Source: an uncultured Clostridia bacterium (GTDB lineage Bacteria; Bacillota; Clostridia; Christensenellales; Aristaeellaceae). From it: a stretch of 14,478 nucleotides of DNA. Positions 7,424-14,478 of this stretch are shown piece by piece. Where the stretch lies: NCBI GenBank assembly GCA_934615145.1, contig CAKTTM010000016.1:1-14478 (forward strand), given 5' to 3'. The notes under the pieces are model-generated. The model had not been told where the DNA came from, did no database searches, and saw nothing but the letters and a program-made list of their open reading frames with translations. Within the stretch, counting starts at the first letter, position 1. Every line of letters starts with the position of its first letter. Both the position numbers and the translations under genes were made by a program.

Positions 7424-7939
7424 ATGCAGGCGATCGTAGCGGTAGATCAGGGCTGGGGCATCGGCAGGGAGGGCGGTATGATATACGAGCTGCCTGGCGA
7501 CTTGAAGTACTTTGCCAGCCAGACCAGGGGGCATGTGGTGGTGATGGGCAGGGCAACGCTGCTGTCGTTGCCGGGCGGCCAGCCGCTCAAGGGCAGGCAC
7601 AACATCGTCCTCACCCGAGACCAGGGCTATCAGCTGCCCGGCGCCGTCGTGGTGCACGATCTGGCCGGGCTGGCCCAGGCCATCGCGCCCTATGACAGCC
7701 AGGAGGTCTTTGTCATCGGCGGGCAGAGCGTCTATGAGCAGCTGATCGACTACTGCGATACGGCGCTGGTCACCCGGATTGAGGCGCAGCGCCCGGCCGA
7801 CCGCTATTTCCCGGACCTGGACAATCGAGAGCATTGGTCGCTGGAAGCGTGCGGGCAGCCACAGCGGGAGAACGGCATCGACTACCGCTGGTGCAGCTAT
7901 CAGAATGCCCGGCCGCTGCCCCTGATCGCCGCGGAATAA
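7424..7939 (+). CDS. folA: Dihydrofolate reductase
   Basis: NADPH-dependent enzyme reducing dihydrofolate to tetrahydrofolate, replenishing the cofactor oxidised by ThyA; it is the target of trimethoprim. The 171-aa product shows the family motifs in order: IVAVDQGWGIG (4-14), ELPGDLKYF with the catalytic acid D26, VVVMGRATLLSLP (38-50), GRHNIVLTR (57-65), VFVIGGQSVYEQL (95-107) and the YFPDLDNREHW segment near the C-terminus. The start is clear: GGGGG lies just before the ATG, directly after the thyA stop. It appears to be the last gene of a thyA-folA operon, since a hairpin and a new promoter follow. Confidence 0.96.
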   Translation: MQAIVAVDQGWGIGREGGMIYELPGDLKYFASQTRGHVVVMGRATLLSLPGGQPLKGRHNIVLTRDQGYQLPGAVVVHDLAGLAQAIAPYDSQEVFVIGGQSVYEQLIDYCDTALVTRIEAQRPADRYFPDLDNREHWSLEACGQPQRENGIDYRWCSYQNARPLPLIAAE

Positions 7940-7969
7940 AGCGGCCACAAAAGTAACAATTGCAATCAT

Positions 7970-8000
7970 AGCCCCGCCGCCTGACCTGGCGCGCGGGGCT
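7970..8000 (+). terminator. GC-rich hairpin after folA, weak terminator candidate
   Basis: AGCCCCG (7970-7976) pairs with CGGGGCT (7994-8000), and CGCC (7978-7981) pairs with GGCG (7988-7991) around a six-base loop TGACCT. The stem is strong, but it is followed by TGTGGTATTATG rather than a T-run, so termination would be inefficient. It also overlaps the promoter of the next gene and could act there instead. Confidence 0.4.
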
Positions 8001-8011
8001 TGTGGTATTAT
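7981..8011 (+). promoter_or_regulatory. Extended -10 promoter for the SDR-type gene
   Basis: TATTAT (8006-8011) is preceded by TGG, giving an extended -10 (TGnTATTAT). A weaker -35, CTGACC (7981-7986), stands 19 bp upstream. Transcription would start near 8018, about 25 nt before the GTG start. The upstream hairpin covers the -35 and spacer. Confidence 0.6.
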
Positions 8012-8042
8012 GTACACAGGGATTTCGGCAGGGGGTGGCGGT

Positions 8043-9053
8043 GTGAAGGTCTTGATCGTGGGCGGCACAGGGCTGCTGGGCAGCGAGGGGGCGAGGGTGC
8101 TATGCGCCCGCGGGCATGAGGTGGTGTCGCTGGCGCTGCCCGGCCTGCCGGAGGGCTTTGAGGCGCCGCCTGGCATGCAGCTGCACTTTGGCAGCTATCT
8201 GGACATGGCAGACGAGGCGCTGCTGGACCTGATGGCAGGCTATGAGGGCTTTGTGTTTGCCGCTGGCGTCGACGAGCGGGTGGAAGTGCCAAAGCCCGCC
8301 TATCAGACCTACCATCGCTTCAATATCGCGCCGCTGGAGCGCCTGCTGCGCCTTGCCAAGCAGGCCGGCATCCGCCACGCGGTGGTGCTGGGCAGCTATT
8401 TCAGCCACTTTGCAGGGCTTCATCCGGACTGGCAGCTGACGCGCTGGCATCCCTATATCAAGAGCCGCATCGACCAGGAGGACCTGGCGCTGGGCTTTCA
8501 GGGGCCGGACTTTGATGTCAGCCTGCTGCAGCTGCCCTATATATTTGGCGCGCAGCCGGGCCGCAAGCCGGTCTGGGTCTTTCTGGTGGACATCATCCGC
8601 AGCATGCCCCTGGCCACCTTCTACCCCAAGGGCGGCACCACCATGGTGACAGCCCGGCAGGTGGGCCAGGCCATCGCCGGCGCGGTGGAGAGCAGCCGCG
8701 GCGCCAGGCTCTGGCCCATCGGCTGGGACAACATGACCTGGAAAAGCATGTTTGGCATCATGCACCGCCATCTGGGCATGCCAAGGCGCAAGGTCGTCAC
8801 CGTGCCCACCTTCTTGTTTCGCCTGTCGGCCTGGCTGATTCGCTATCGCCAGCGCAGGCGAGGCATCGAGGGCGGGCTTGACCTGGTGCGCTTTGCCGAC
8901 ACCATGAGCCGTGAATTATACATCGACAAAGCCCTGGGCAGCCTGCCCCTGGGCGTCACCGATGACGACATCGACGCCGCCATCGGCGACTCCATGCGCC
9001 AGAGCCTGGCCGCAGGGGAAAAGGCCGGGATGATCGAGATGAAGGGCGATTAA
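8043..9053 (+). CDS. Atypical SDR / NAD-dependent epimerase-dehydratase family protein
   Basis: A 336-aa Rossmann-fold protein of the extended short-chain dehydrogenase type. The N-terminus MKVLIVGGTGLLGSEGAR carries the dinucleotide-binding G7-x-x-G10-x-x-G13. FVFAAGVDER (70-79), AVVLGSYFSHF (113-123) and the substrate-side RLWPIGWDN block follow the family layout. The catalytic YxxxK is not seen: the expected place reads HPYIKSRIDQE (Y138, K140), so it may be a binding or atypical member rather than a classical dehydrogenase. The substrate is not predictable. I chose the GTG at 8043 because GGGGG at 8031-8035 precedes it and homologues start at this strand; the in-frame ATG at 8010 lies inside the -10. 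The gene is convergent with the SH3 protein, and its TAA stop forms the edge of a foldback repeat. Confidence 0.8.
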   Translation: MKVLIVGGTGLLGSEGARVLCARGHEVVSLALPGLPEGFEAPPGMQLHFGSYLDMADEALLDLMAGYEGFVFAAGVDERVEVPKPAYQTYHRFNIAPLERLLRLAKQAGIRHAVVLGSYFSHFAGLHPDWQLTRWHPYIKSRIDQEDLALGFQGPDFDVSLLQLPYIFGAQPGRKPVWVFLVDIIRSMPLATFYPKGGTTMVTARQVGQAIAGAVESSRGARLWPIGWDNMTWKSMFGIMHRHLGMPRRKVVTVPTFLFRLSAWLIRYRQRRRGIEGGLDLVRFADTMSRELYIDKALGSLPLGVTDDDIDAAIGDSMRQSLAAGEKAGMIEMKGD

Positions 9054-9214
9054 TACCAATCTCACTCCCTATTGCATCGTCGCGCTTGGTCTTTTGCTTT
9101 GGCGCCATGTCGCTGCTCGCTTCGCGTAGCGCCGCTACGCTAAAGCTCGACTGCTCCTCGCGTCAGCGCAAAATACCTGCCCGCTTTGGATGCAATAGCG
9201 ATTTCGATTGGTAT
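9053..9214. repeat. 162-bp foldback (MITE-like) element
   Basis: The whole interval is one near-symmetrical imperfect palindrome. The ends are ATACCAATC (9053-9061) and GATTGGTAT (9206-9214). After 7 unpaired bases comes CTATTGCATC (9069-9078) with GATGCAATAG (9189-9198). Then GGTCTTTTGC (9088-9097) pairs, with one mismatch, with GCAAAATACC (9168-9177). The centre is GCGTAGCG C CGCTACGC (9124-9140). All arm pairs share a centre at about 9132-9133. There is no ORF. It fills the gap between two convergent genes and could also terminate both. I see no clear target-site duplication, so mobility is inferred only from shape. Confidence 0.75.
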
Positions 9215-9224
9215 GAAGCCTCTG

Positions 9225-10901
9225 TTATAGTGGTTCGATCTGCGGGATGAAGCCGATCTCCTCAGGCTCATCCTGGAGCCGCACATGCCACCAGCCGTCC
9301 ATCAGGCCCATCACCTCGATGGTCTGTCCGCCCTGGTAGCTGGTCTTGATGTTGGAGGAGGCATAGGGCTCATAATACAGCTGCCAAAGCTTGGTCATAT
9401 GATAGACAGGCATGGCTGAGCGCACAGTCATCATGGCGTCGCCAAAGGCCAGGAACTTGCGCATCATATAGCCCTGCCTGTCCCAGCCTATCCACACCTT
9501 GACCCAGTCGCCGCCCTTGTCCTCCAAGACGGTGACCGGCACGCCGCTGTAATAGCGACCGATCATGTCCGCGTTTTTGCGGGGCTCTTTGCGCAGGTTG
9601 AGCCGGTCAGCGGGGTTGGGGTTGCTGATGAGGGCATCGGCTTGACCATGTGGTTTGCCCGTTGGCATCCAGTAGGGATCGGGCAGCTGGTCAAAGGAAA
9701 AGCTGCTCAAATCCCGCTTGCTGTCATCCCTTACCCAGTCCTGATAGGGATGATCGAGATAGCGGCGCCTGCCCTGATCAAACTGCATCATCCCCGACTG
9801 CCCTTCATGACCATAGAAGCAGAGCATCCAGCGGCCCTGCGCGTCCTTCTCCCAGATGCTTGAGCGCACACAATACTCGCCATTGCCGTCATCGCCATAG
9901 ATGTGCAGCGCCGTGCCATAGAACTCACGCCTGTTGCCCTGCACGTCCTCATAGCTTTCAAGCAGCTGGCCGCCGCTGGCATCATTGAGTCCCATGGTGA
10001 TGTGCTCACCTTGGGGGAGTGAAGCCGGATTGTCAAACAGCAGCGTCCAGCCTTCGCCTGCCTGCTGCAAGACCAGCAAGGTGTTTTTGGCCTTGCTTTT
10101 CATCGTTAAGAAGGCGGTGTCGCCGCCAGCTGGCTGGGCCCAGCCGGTCAGCCGCCAGGCAGCGTAGGGAGAAGCGCCCAGCCAGTCTTTGGCGCTTTGC
10201 GGCATATGCTTTGGCGCGGCAAATATAAGGCCCTGCGTTGCCAACAGGCTGAGGAACTCGCCCCGTGGGTAAGTGCTTATCTGGGTGCTGAAGGGCAGCC
10301 TCTTTTGCGCGCTGAGCAGCTGCGGCTCGCCCTGCATCTGCTTGCCCTGCACGCTGTCACGGACATAGTGGTATCTTTGCCCCGTGATGCCCTCAGGCGT
10401 CTGGCGCAGGATAAGGCCCTGCTCTGCCAGCGGCCTGATGTCAAGGGGCATGCTCAGGTCGGCCTCTTTGAACCAATAGTTGCCCTGGTCGTATTCAAAC
10501 CAGAAGCACTCCCAGTAGCCTTTGCCATTCTGGTCAAAATGGCTGTGCACCAGCTCCGGCATGCCGGGTTCCTCACTGTTCATGAATTGCAGTGTTCCAA
10601 GCTCATAAGAGGGACTGTAGAAACCCCAATTTTCCCTATGCTTCCAGCGATCGCCTACCTTGTCCAGACGGAAGAGCAGCTGGGCTTGGTCCTTATGGCT
10701 AAACAAGATAACCAGTATGATACCCCGCTGTTCGTCATGAAAGAGGCTGTCGTAGCTCATCTGCTTGTAGCTGTCGTCCCAGTCAAAAGCCTCCCAGGCC
10801 CCCAGCTCCTGCAGCCTGTCGATGCCCTGCGCTGACATCGGCATCAGCGCCGCCAGCAGGCACAGCGCTATCCACAGCGCCAGTGATCGTAAATATCGCA
10901 T
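9225..10901 (-). CDS. Secreted SH3-repeat protein of unknown function
   Basis: A 558-aa protein exported by the Sec pathway: MRYLRSLALWIALCLLAALMPMSAQG is a positively charged start, a hydrophobic core and a likely signal peptidase I site after SAQG. There is no lipobox cysteine. The C-terminus holds two bacterial SH3-like modules: about residues 432-485 (RLNLRKEPRKNADMIG, then VTVLEDKGGDWVKVWIG and GYMMRKFL) and about 495-556 (AMPVYHMTKLWQLY, then IEVMGLMDGWWHVRL and EIGFIPQI). Such modules usually bind cell wall peptides. The 400-residue middle, rich in Trp, Tyr and Asp, is not recognised. I chose the ATG at 10901 because AAGGAGG precedes it by 6 bp; the upstream in-frame ATG at 11012 would overlap the nrdA promoter and hide the signal peptide. 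No clear promoter is visible on this strand. Confidence 0.78.
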   Translation of the reverse strand: MRYLRSLALWIALCLLAALMPMSAQGIDRLQELGAWEAFDWDDSYKQMSYDSLFHDEQRGIILVILFSHKDQAQLLFRLDKVGDRWKHRENWGFYSPSYELGTLQFMNSEEPGMPELVHSHFDQNGKGYWECFWFEYDQGNYWFKEADLSMPLDIRPLAEQGLILRQTPEGITGQRYHYVRDSVQGKQMQGEPQLLSAQKRLPFSTQISTYPRGEFLSLLATQGLIFAAPKHMPQSAKDWLGASPYAAWRLTGWAQPAGGDTAFLTMKSKAKNTLLVLQQAGEGWTLLFDNPASLPQGEHITMGLNDASGGQLLESYEDVQGNRREFYGTALHIYGDDGNGEYCVRSSIWEKDAQGRWMLCFYGHEGQSGMMQFDQGRRRYLDHPYQDWVRDDSKRDLSSFSFDQLPDPYWMPTGKPHGQADALISNPNPADRLNLRKEPRKNADMIGRYYSGVPVTVLEDKGGDWVKVWIGWDRQGYMMRKFLAFGDAMMTVRSAMPVYHMTKLWQLYYEPYASSNIKTSYQGGQTIEVMGLMDGWWHVRLQDEPEEIGFIPQIEPL

Positions 10902-10992
10902 GCCTTGCCTCCTTGTCTTGCCCCGCCCATAGAACGCGGCACAGGCTGCCTTTCCTGCGCCCCTTGTGGCAAAAACTACTTGCGCCATTGGC

Positions 10993-11021
10993 TTGACAGC
11001 CCCTGGGCGCATCTATATACT
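10993..11021 (+). promoter_or_regulatory. Consensus sigma-A promoter of nrdAB
   Basis: TTGACA (10993-10998, perfect -35), a 17-bp spacer and TATACT (11016-11021, 5/6 -10) form the best promoter in the window. The start point would be near 11028, leaving a leader of about 60 nt before the nrdA ATG. A NrdR-like palindrome overlaps the -10. Confidence 0.85.
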
Positions 11022-11025
11022 GTGG
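11010..11025 (+). promoter_or_regulatory. NrdR-box-like site 1, over the -10
   Basis: The 16-mer CATCTATATACTGTGG matches the NrdR consensus acaCwAtATaTwGtgt at 11 of 16 positions, including CTATATA and TGTG. It covers the -10, where NrdR binding would block RNA polymerase. It is the weaker of the pair; much of its match is AT-rich -10 sequence. Confidence 0.5.
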
Positions 11026-11052
11026 TTCCCAAGCCAATAATGGGGCTGGTAC

Positions 11053-11068
11053 CCACAATATATTGTAT
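11053..11068 (+). promoter_or_regulatory. NrdR-box-like site 2, in the nrdA leader
   Basis: CCACAATATATTGTAT matches the NrdR consensus acaCwAtATaTwGtgt at 14 of 16 positions and is itself palindromic (ACAATATATTGT). It starts 43 bp after site 1, close to four helical turns, so both would face the same side of the DNA. NrdR is the ATP/dATP-sensing repressor of ribonucleotide reductase genes; the nrdR gene is not in the window. Confidence 0.7.
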
Positions 11069-11086
11069 ACACGGAAAGGGCAAGCC

Positions 11087-13636
11087 ATGACTCAGATAAT
11101 GAGCCCGGGCAGGGAGATCATCAAGCGCAGCGGCAAGACCGAGGGCTATGACAACAACAAAATCAAGAACGCGGTGCGAAAGGTGTTCATTGCCACCAGC
11201 GCGCCGCTGGAGGAGGCGGCGCTTGACCGCCTGATTGAGCGTGTGGAGCAGCTGATGGCGCAGCTGAGCCAGCCACTGACGGTAGAGGCCGTGCAGGACA
11301 TGGTGGAGCGCGCGCTGATGGAGGCCGGCAGCTTTGACCAGGCCAAGGCCTATATCCTCTACCGCGATACCCGCCGCAAGAAGCGTGAGGAGCGCCAGAA
11401 GCTGATGGGCTTCTTTGGCGACTTTGAGGCGCTGGGCGATGTGCTGCTGCAGATTGAGCAGGATTTCCCTCAGGAGGAGTACGACATCAGCCATCTGCAC
11501 CGCAAGTTCCTGTCCTTCTACAAGGAGGACAAGGATCTGGAGGAGCGCATGGGCCTGCTTACGCGTTCGGCCATCGAATTGACCGACAAGGAGGCCGCCC
11601 GCTGGGAGATGATCGCCGGCCGGCTGTACAATTGCTTCTACCTGCATCAGATGGATCAGCGCATGCGGGCACTGGGCCTGCACCGCTTTGAGGACAAGGT
11701 CAGCTACCTGACCGAGCAGGGGCTCTACGCCGTCCAGGCGCTGCAGACCTATACGCCCGCCCAGCTGCGGGAGGCGGCTACATTTATGCAGCCCGAGCGC
11801 GATAAGCTGCTGCCCTATTCGGGGCTGGAACTGCTGACCAAGCGCTACACCATCCGTGATCGCTCGCACCGCTCGCTGGAAACCATTCAGGAGATGTACC
11901 TAAACATCGCCCTCTTCCTGGCCATTCCGGAGCTGGAGGAGAAGCGGCTGTACTGGGTCAAGCGCTTCTACGACATGCTGTCCACCCTCAAGGTGACCAT
12001 GGCCACCCCCACACTGGCCAACGCGCGCAAGCCCTACCACCAGCTCAGCTCCTGCTTTATCGACACCGTGCCCGATGACCTGCAGGGCATCTACCACAGC
12101 ATTTCGAACTTCGCCAATGTCTCCAAATATGGCGGCGGCATGGGCCTTTACTTTGGCAAGGTGCGCAGCCAGGGCTCGGACATCCGCGGCTTTGAGGGCG
12201 CGGCAGGCGGCGTCATCCGCTGGATACGCCTGGCCAATGACACCGCGGTGGCCGTTGACCAGCTGGGCGTGCGCCAGGGCGCGGTGGCGGTCTATCTGGA
12301 TGTCTGGCACCGCGACCTGCCTGAGTTCTTGCAGCTGCGCACCAACAACGGTGACGACCGCATGAAGGCACACGATGTCTTCCCCGCCGTCTGCTACCCG
12401 GATTATTTCTGGCAGCAGGCCGAGCACAACATCGAGGGCGACTGGCATCTCTTTGACCCCCATGAGATCGAGACCCGCAAGGGCTATTGCCTGGAGGACA
12501 GCTTTGGCGAGGAGTGGAAGGCCAAGTATCTGGACTGCGTGCAGGACAGCCGGCTGAGCCGCCGCAGCATCCCCATCAAGGAGCTGCTGCGCCTCATCAT
12601 CAAAAGCGCGGTGGAGACCGGCACACCCTTTGCCTTCAACCGCGACGCCGTCAATGAGGCCAACCCCAACAAGCACAAGGGCATCATCTACTGCTCCAAC
12701 CTCTGCACCGAGATCGCGCAGAACATGAGCGCGGTCAGCCAGGAGGAGCAGCGCATCGAAACCGTCAACGCCGAGACCGTGGTCGTCACCGTCACCAAGC
12801 CGGGCGACTATGTGGTCTGCAACCTGGCCAGCCTGAACCTGGGCAAGATCGATGTGGATGACCCGCAGGAGATGCGCGACATCATCACCTCCTCCGTGCG
12901 GGCGCTTGACAATGTCATTGAGCTGAATTTCTTCCCCGTGCCCTATGCCAAGATCAACAACGGGCTCTATCGCCCCATTGGCCTGGGGGTATCGGGCTAC
13001 CATCACCTGCTGGCGCTCAAGCAGGTGGCCTGGGAGACGCAGGAGCATCTGGACCTGGCCGACCGCGTGTTTGAGGACATCAACTACTACACCATCAGCG
13101 CCAGCCGCGAGAACGCCGTGGAAAAGGGCCGCTACCCCTACTTTGAGGGCAGTGAGTGGCAGACGGGCGAATACTTCAGCCGCAGGGGCTACGACTCAGA
13201 CCGCTGGCAGCAGCTCAAGGCCGAGGTGGCCCGCGACGGCCTGCGCAATGGCTACCTGCTGGCCATCGCGCCCACCAGCTCCACCAGCATCATCGCCGGC
13301 ACCACGGCGGGCATTGACCCAATCATGAGCAAGTTCTATTATGATGAGAAGAAGAGCGGGCTGATACCGCGCGCCGCGCCCGATCTGGACTTCAACACCT
13401 GGTGGTTCTACAAGAGCGCGCACCAGATCGACCAGAGCTGGTCTGTCCGCGCAGGCGCCATCCGCCAGCGCCACATCGATCAGGCGCAGAGCATGAACCT
13501 CTACATCACCAACGACTACTCCTTCCGCCAGATACTCTCCCTCTACTTCCTGGCCAACCAGCTGGGCGTCAAGACCCTCTACTACATCCGCTCCAAGTCC
13601 CTGGAGGTGGAGGAGTGCGAGAGCTGCTCGACCTGA
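11087..13636 (+). CDS. nrdA: Ribonucleoside-diphosphate reductase, alpha subunit (class Ia)
   Basis: Large catalytic subunit, converting ribonucleoside diphosphates to deoxyribonucleotides with a radical supplied by NrdB. The 849-aa protein starts with an ATP-cone (REIIKRSGKTEGYDNNKI to AYILYRDTRR, about residues 8-105), the dATP-sensing activity switch. The catalytic barrel has C323 (LSSCFID), the N538/C540/E542 motif NLCTE, C578 (VVCNLAS), paired radical-transfer tyrosines Y832 and Y833 (LYYIRSK) and the C-terminal shuttle cysteines C844 and C847 (CESC). The start is ATG 11087 with AAAGGG 6 bp upstream; the TTG at 11063 lies within the NrdR-like box. It forms an operon with nrdB, 154 bp downstream, with a foldback repeat in the gap. 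Confidence 0.96.
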   Translation: MTQIMSPGREIIKRSGKTEGYDNNKIKNAVRKVFIATSAPLEEAALDRLIERVEQLMAQLSQPLTVEAVQDMVERALMEAGSFDQAKAYILYRDTRRKKREERQKLMGFFGDFEALGDVLLQIEQDFPQEEYDISHLHRKFLSFYKEDKDLEERMGLLTRSAIELTDKEAARWEMIAGRLYNCFYLHQMDQRMRALGLHRFEDKVSYLTEQGLYAVQALQTYTPAQLREAATFMQPERDKLLPYSGLELLTKRYTIRDRSHRSLETIQEMYLNIALFLAIPELEEKRLYWVKRFYDMLSTLKVTMATPTLANARKPYHQLSSCFIDTVPDDLQGIYHSISNFANVSKYGGGMGLYFGKVRSQGSDIRGFEGAAGGVIRWIRLANDTAVAVDQLGVRQGAVAVYLDVWHRDLPEFLQLRTNNGDDRMKAHDVFPAVCYPDYFWQQAEHNIEGDWHLFDPHEIETRKGYCLEDSFGEEWKAKYLDCVQDSRLSRRSIPIKELLRLIIKSAVETGTPFAFNRDAVNEANPNKHKGIIYCSNLCTEIAQNMSAVSQEEQRIETVNAETVVVTVTKPGDYVVCNLASLNLGKIDVDDPQEMRDIITSSVRALDNVIELNFFPVPYAKINNGLYRPIGLGVSGYHHLLALKQVAWETQEHLDLADRVFEDINYYTISASRENAVEKGRYPYFEGSEWQTGEYFSRRGYDSDRWQQLKAEVARDGLRNGYLLAIAPTSSTSIIAGTTAGIDPIMSKFYYDEKKSGLIPRAAPDLDFNTWWFYKSAHQIDQSWSVRAGAIRQRHIDQAQSMNLYITNDYSFRQILSLYFLANQLGVKTLYYIRSKSLEVEECESCST

Positions 13637-13644
13637 TCAGCAAA

Positions 13645-13672
13645 GATTAGGAATGAGGGATTAGGAATGAGG
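13645..13672. repeat. Perfect 14-bp tandem repeat, two copies
   Basis: GATTAGGAATGAGG occurs at 13645-13658 and again at 13659-13672 without gap or mismatch. The second copy forms the start of the left arm of the foldback described next. It lies just after the nrdA stop. Confidence 0.8.
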
Positions 13673-13767
13673 AATGGCGCAAGCCGCGCGCGGCACAGCA
13701 GCTGATGGCCTCCCCTTGTCAGGCAAAGACAAGTCCTGCCCAAACTTAATGCCTCATTCCTCATTCC
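13664..13767. repeat. Foldback repeat between nrdA and nrdB
   Basis: GGAATGAGGAATG (13664-13676) and CATTCCTCATTCC (13755-13767) are perfect 13-bp inverted arms about 78 bp apart. Between them lie the 12-bp palindrome GCCGCGCGCGGC (13683-13694) and a small hairpin CTTGTC (13715-13720) with GACAAG (13728-13733). The rest of the 13637-13790 gap holds only the nrdB ribosome binding site (GGAGG, 13781-13785). No T-run follows, so it is not a classical terminator. It may be a dispersed repeat or may tune the NrdA to NrdB ratio. Confidence 0.7.
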
Positions 13768-13790
13768 GCATTAATACAACGGAGGTAAGC

Positions 13791-14478
13791 ATGTCCAAGA
13801 CCGAACTGCCCAAAAAGCCCCTCTTCAACCCCCAGGGGGATACCGAGATCGCGCTCAGGCGCGTGATCGGCGGCAATCCCACCAACCTCAATGACTTCAA
13901 CAACATGAAGTACCAGTGGGTCAGCGGCTGGTACCGCCAGGCGATGAACAACTTCTGGGTGCCAGAGGAGATCAACCTGGCGCCGGATAAGAAGCAGTAT
14001 CCCCACCTGGCGCCGGCAGAGCGCAGGGCCTATGACAAGATACTGTCCTTCTTGATCTTCCTGGATTCCATCCAGACGGCCAACCTGCCCAATGTGGGCC
14101 TGTACATCACGGCCAATGAGATCAACCTGTGCCTGGCGATACAGACCTTCCAGGAGGCCATCCACAGCCAGAGCTACAGCTACATGCTCGACTCCATCTG
14201 CGAGCCGCACGAGCGCGACAGCATCCTCTTCCAGTGGAAGGACGACGAGCACCTGCTGCGCCGCAACACCTTCATCGGCGAGCAGTACAACCGCTTCCAG
14301 GAGGAGAAGACGCTGCAGAACTTCATGCGCGTGGTGGTGGCCAACTATATCTTAGAGGGCATTTACTTCTACTCTGGCTTCATGTTCTTCTACAATCTGG
14401 GCCGCAACAACCGCATGCCAGGCTCCGTGCAGGAGATCCGCTACATCAACCGCGATGAGAACACCCACCTGTGGCTGT
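13791..14478 (+). CDS. nrdB: Ribonucleoside-diphosphate reductase, beta subunit (partial)
   Basis: Small diiron subunit that generates and stores the tyrosyl radical used by NrdA. The visible 229 residues, of about 330-380 expected, begin MSKTELPKKPLFN. They contain D92 (FLDSIQ), E122 and H125 (QEAIHSQSY), the radical tyrosine Y129, E189 (ILEGIYFY), and E223 and H226 (RDENTHL), so all diiron ligands and the radical tyrosine are present. This fits a normal oxygen-activating class I enzyme rather than the tyrosine-less class Ic. The C-terminal tail that docks to NrdA lies beyond the window. GGAGG lies 5 bp before the ATG. No separate promoter is seen, so it is expressed from the nrdA promoter. 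Confidence 0.95.
   Translation, partial: MSKTELPKKPLFNPQGDTEIALRRVIGGNPTNLNDFNNMKYQWVSGWYRQAMNNFWVPEEINLAPDKKQYPHLAPAERRAYDKILSFLIFLDSIQTANLPNVGLYITANEINLCLAIQTFQEAIHSQSYSYMLDSICEPHERDSILFQWKDDEHLLRRNTFIGEQYNRFQEEKTLQNFMRVVVANYILEGIYFYSGFMFFYNLGRNNRMPGSVQEIRYINRDENTHLWL

Noticed and set aside
7091-8176. 361-aa open frame on the minus strand
   Set aside because: Runs antisense across thyA, folA, an intergenic promoter and the SDR gene, all of which have family motifs on the plus strand.
11900-13048. 382-aa open frame on the minus strand
   Set aside because: Antisense shadow of nrdA; composition is Val/Leu/Ala/Asp repeats without domain signature.
13645-13672. Repeats as a CRISPR array
   Set aside because: The 14-bp units are directly adjacent with no spacers and only two copies; no cas genes are present.
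13791-14478. Tyrosine-less class Ic or class Ib ribonucleotide reductase
   Set aside because: The radical tyrosine Y129 is present in HSQSY, and the partner has an N-terminal ATP-cone, which fits class Ia better.

Overview
The window is GC-rich, densely coded bacterial chromosome. Strong AGGAGG-type ribosome binding sites, an Fe-S type AddB, a clostridial-style ThyA-FolA pair, a rubredoxin/reverse-rubrerythrin-like protein and a clostridial-looking small P-loop protein together suggest an anaerobic Firmicute (class Clostridia), perhaps a Christensenellales-like lineage. That placement is inference from protein style; no rRNA or other marker gene is present.

Layout. (1) 1-1997, minus strand: glycogen phosphorylase, with its C-terminus cut off at the window edge just after the PLP-lysine motif; it has a good promoter at 2035-2064. 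(2) 2123-5431, plus: AddB, the nuclease subunit of the AddAB recombination helicase-nuclease, with intact nuclease and Fe-S motifs but no usable Walker A, and no addA on either side. (3) 5507-6456, plus: a translationally coupled pair (ATGA overlap), a 136-aa P-loop NTPase followed by a rubredoxin-domain protein whose ferritin-like domain has lost most diiron ligands. (4) 6456-6542: a run of consecutive hairpins in front of thyA. (5) 6584-7939: thyA-folA, the thymidylate cycle pair. (6) 8043-9053: an atypical SDR-type NAD(P)-binding protein with an extended -10 promoter. (7) 9053-9214: a 162-bp near-symmetrical foldback element between convergent genes. (8) 9225-10901, minus: a secreted protein with two C-terminal SH3-like repeats. 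(9) 10993-14478, plus: nrdA and nrdB (class Ia ribonucleotide reductase) behind a consensus promoter flanked by two NrdR-box-like palindromes. A second foldback with a perfect 14-bp tandem repeat lies between nrdA and nrdB, and nrdB runs off the right edge.

Functional theme. ThyA, FolA, NrdA and NrdB all make DNA precursors and AddB processes DNA breaks, so much of the window serves DNA synthesis and repair. Glycogen phosphorylase, the SDR protein and the SH3 protein look unrelated. There is no sign of prophage, transposase, CRISPR or tRNA. The least explained parts are the P-loop/ligand-poor rubrerythrin pair, the structured thyA leader and the two foldback repeats.
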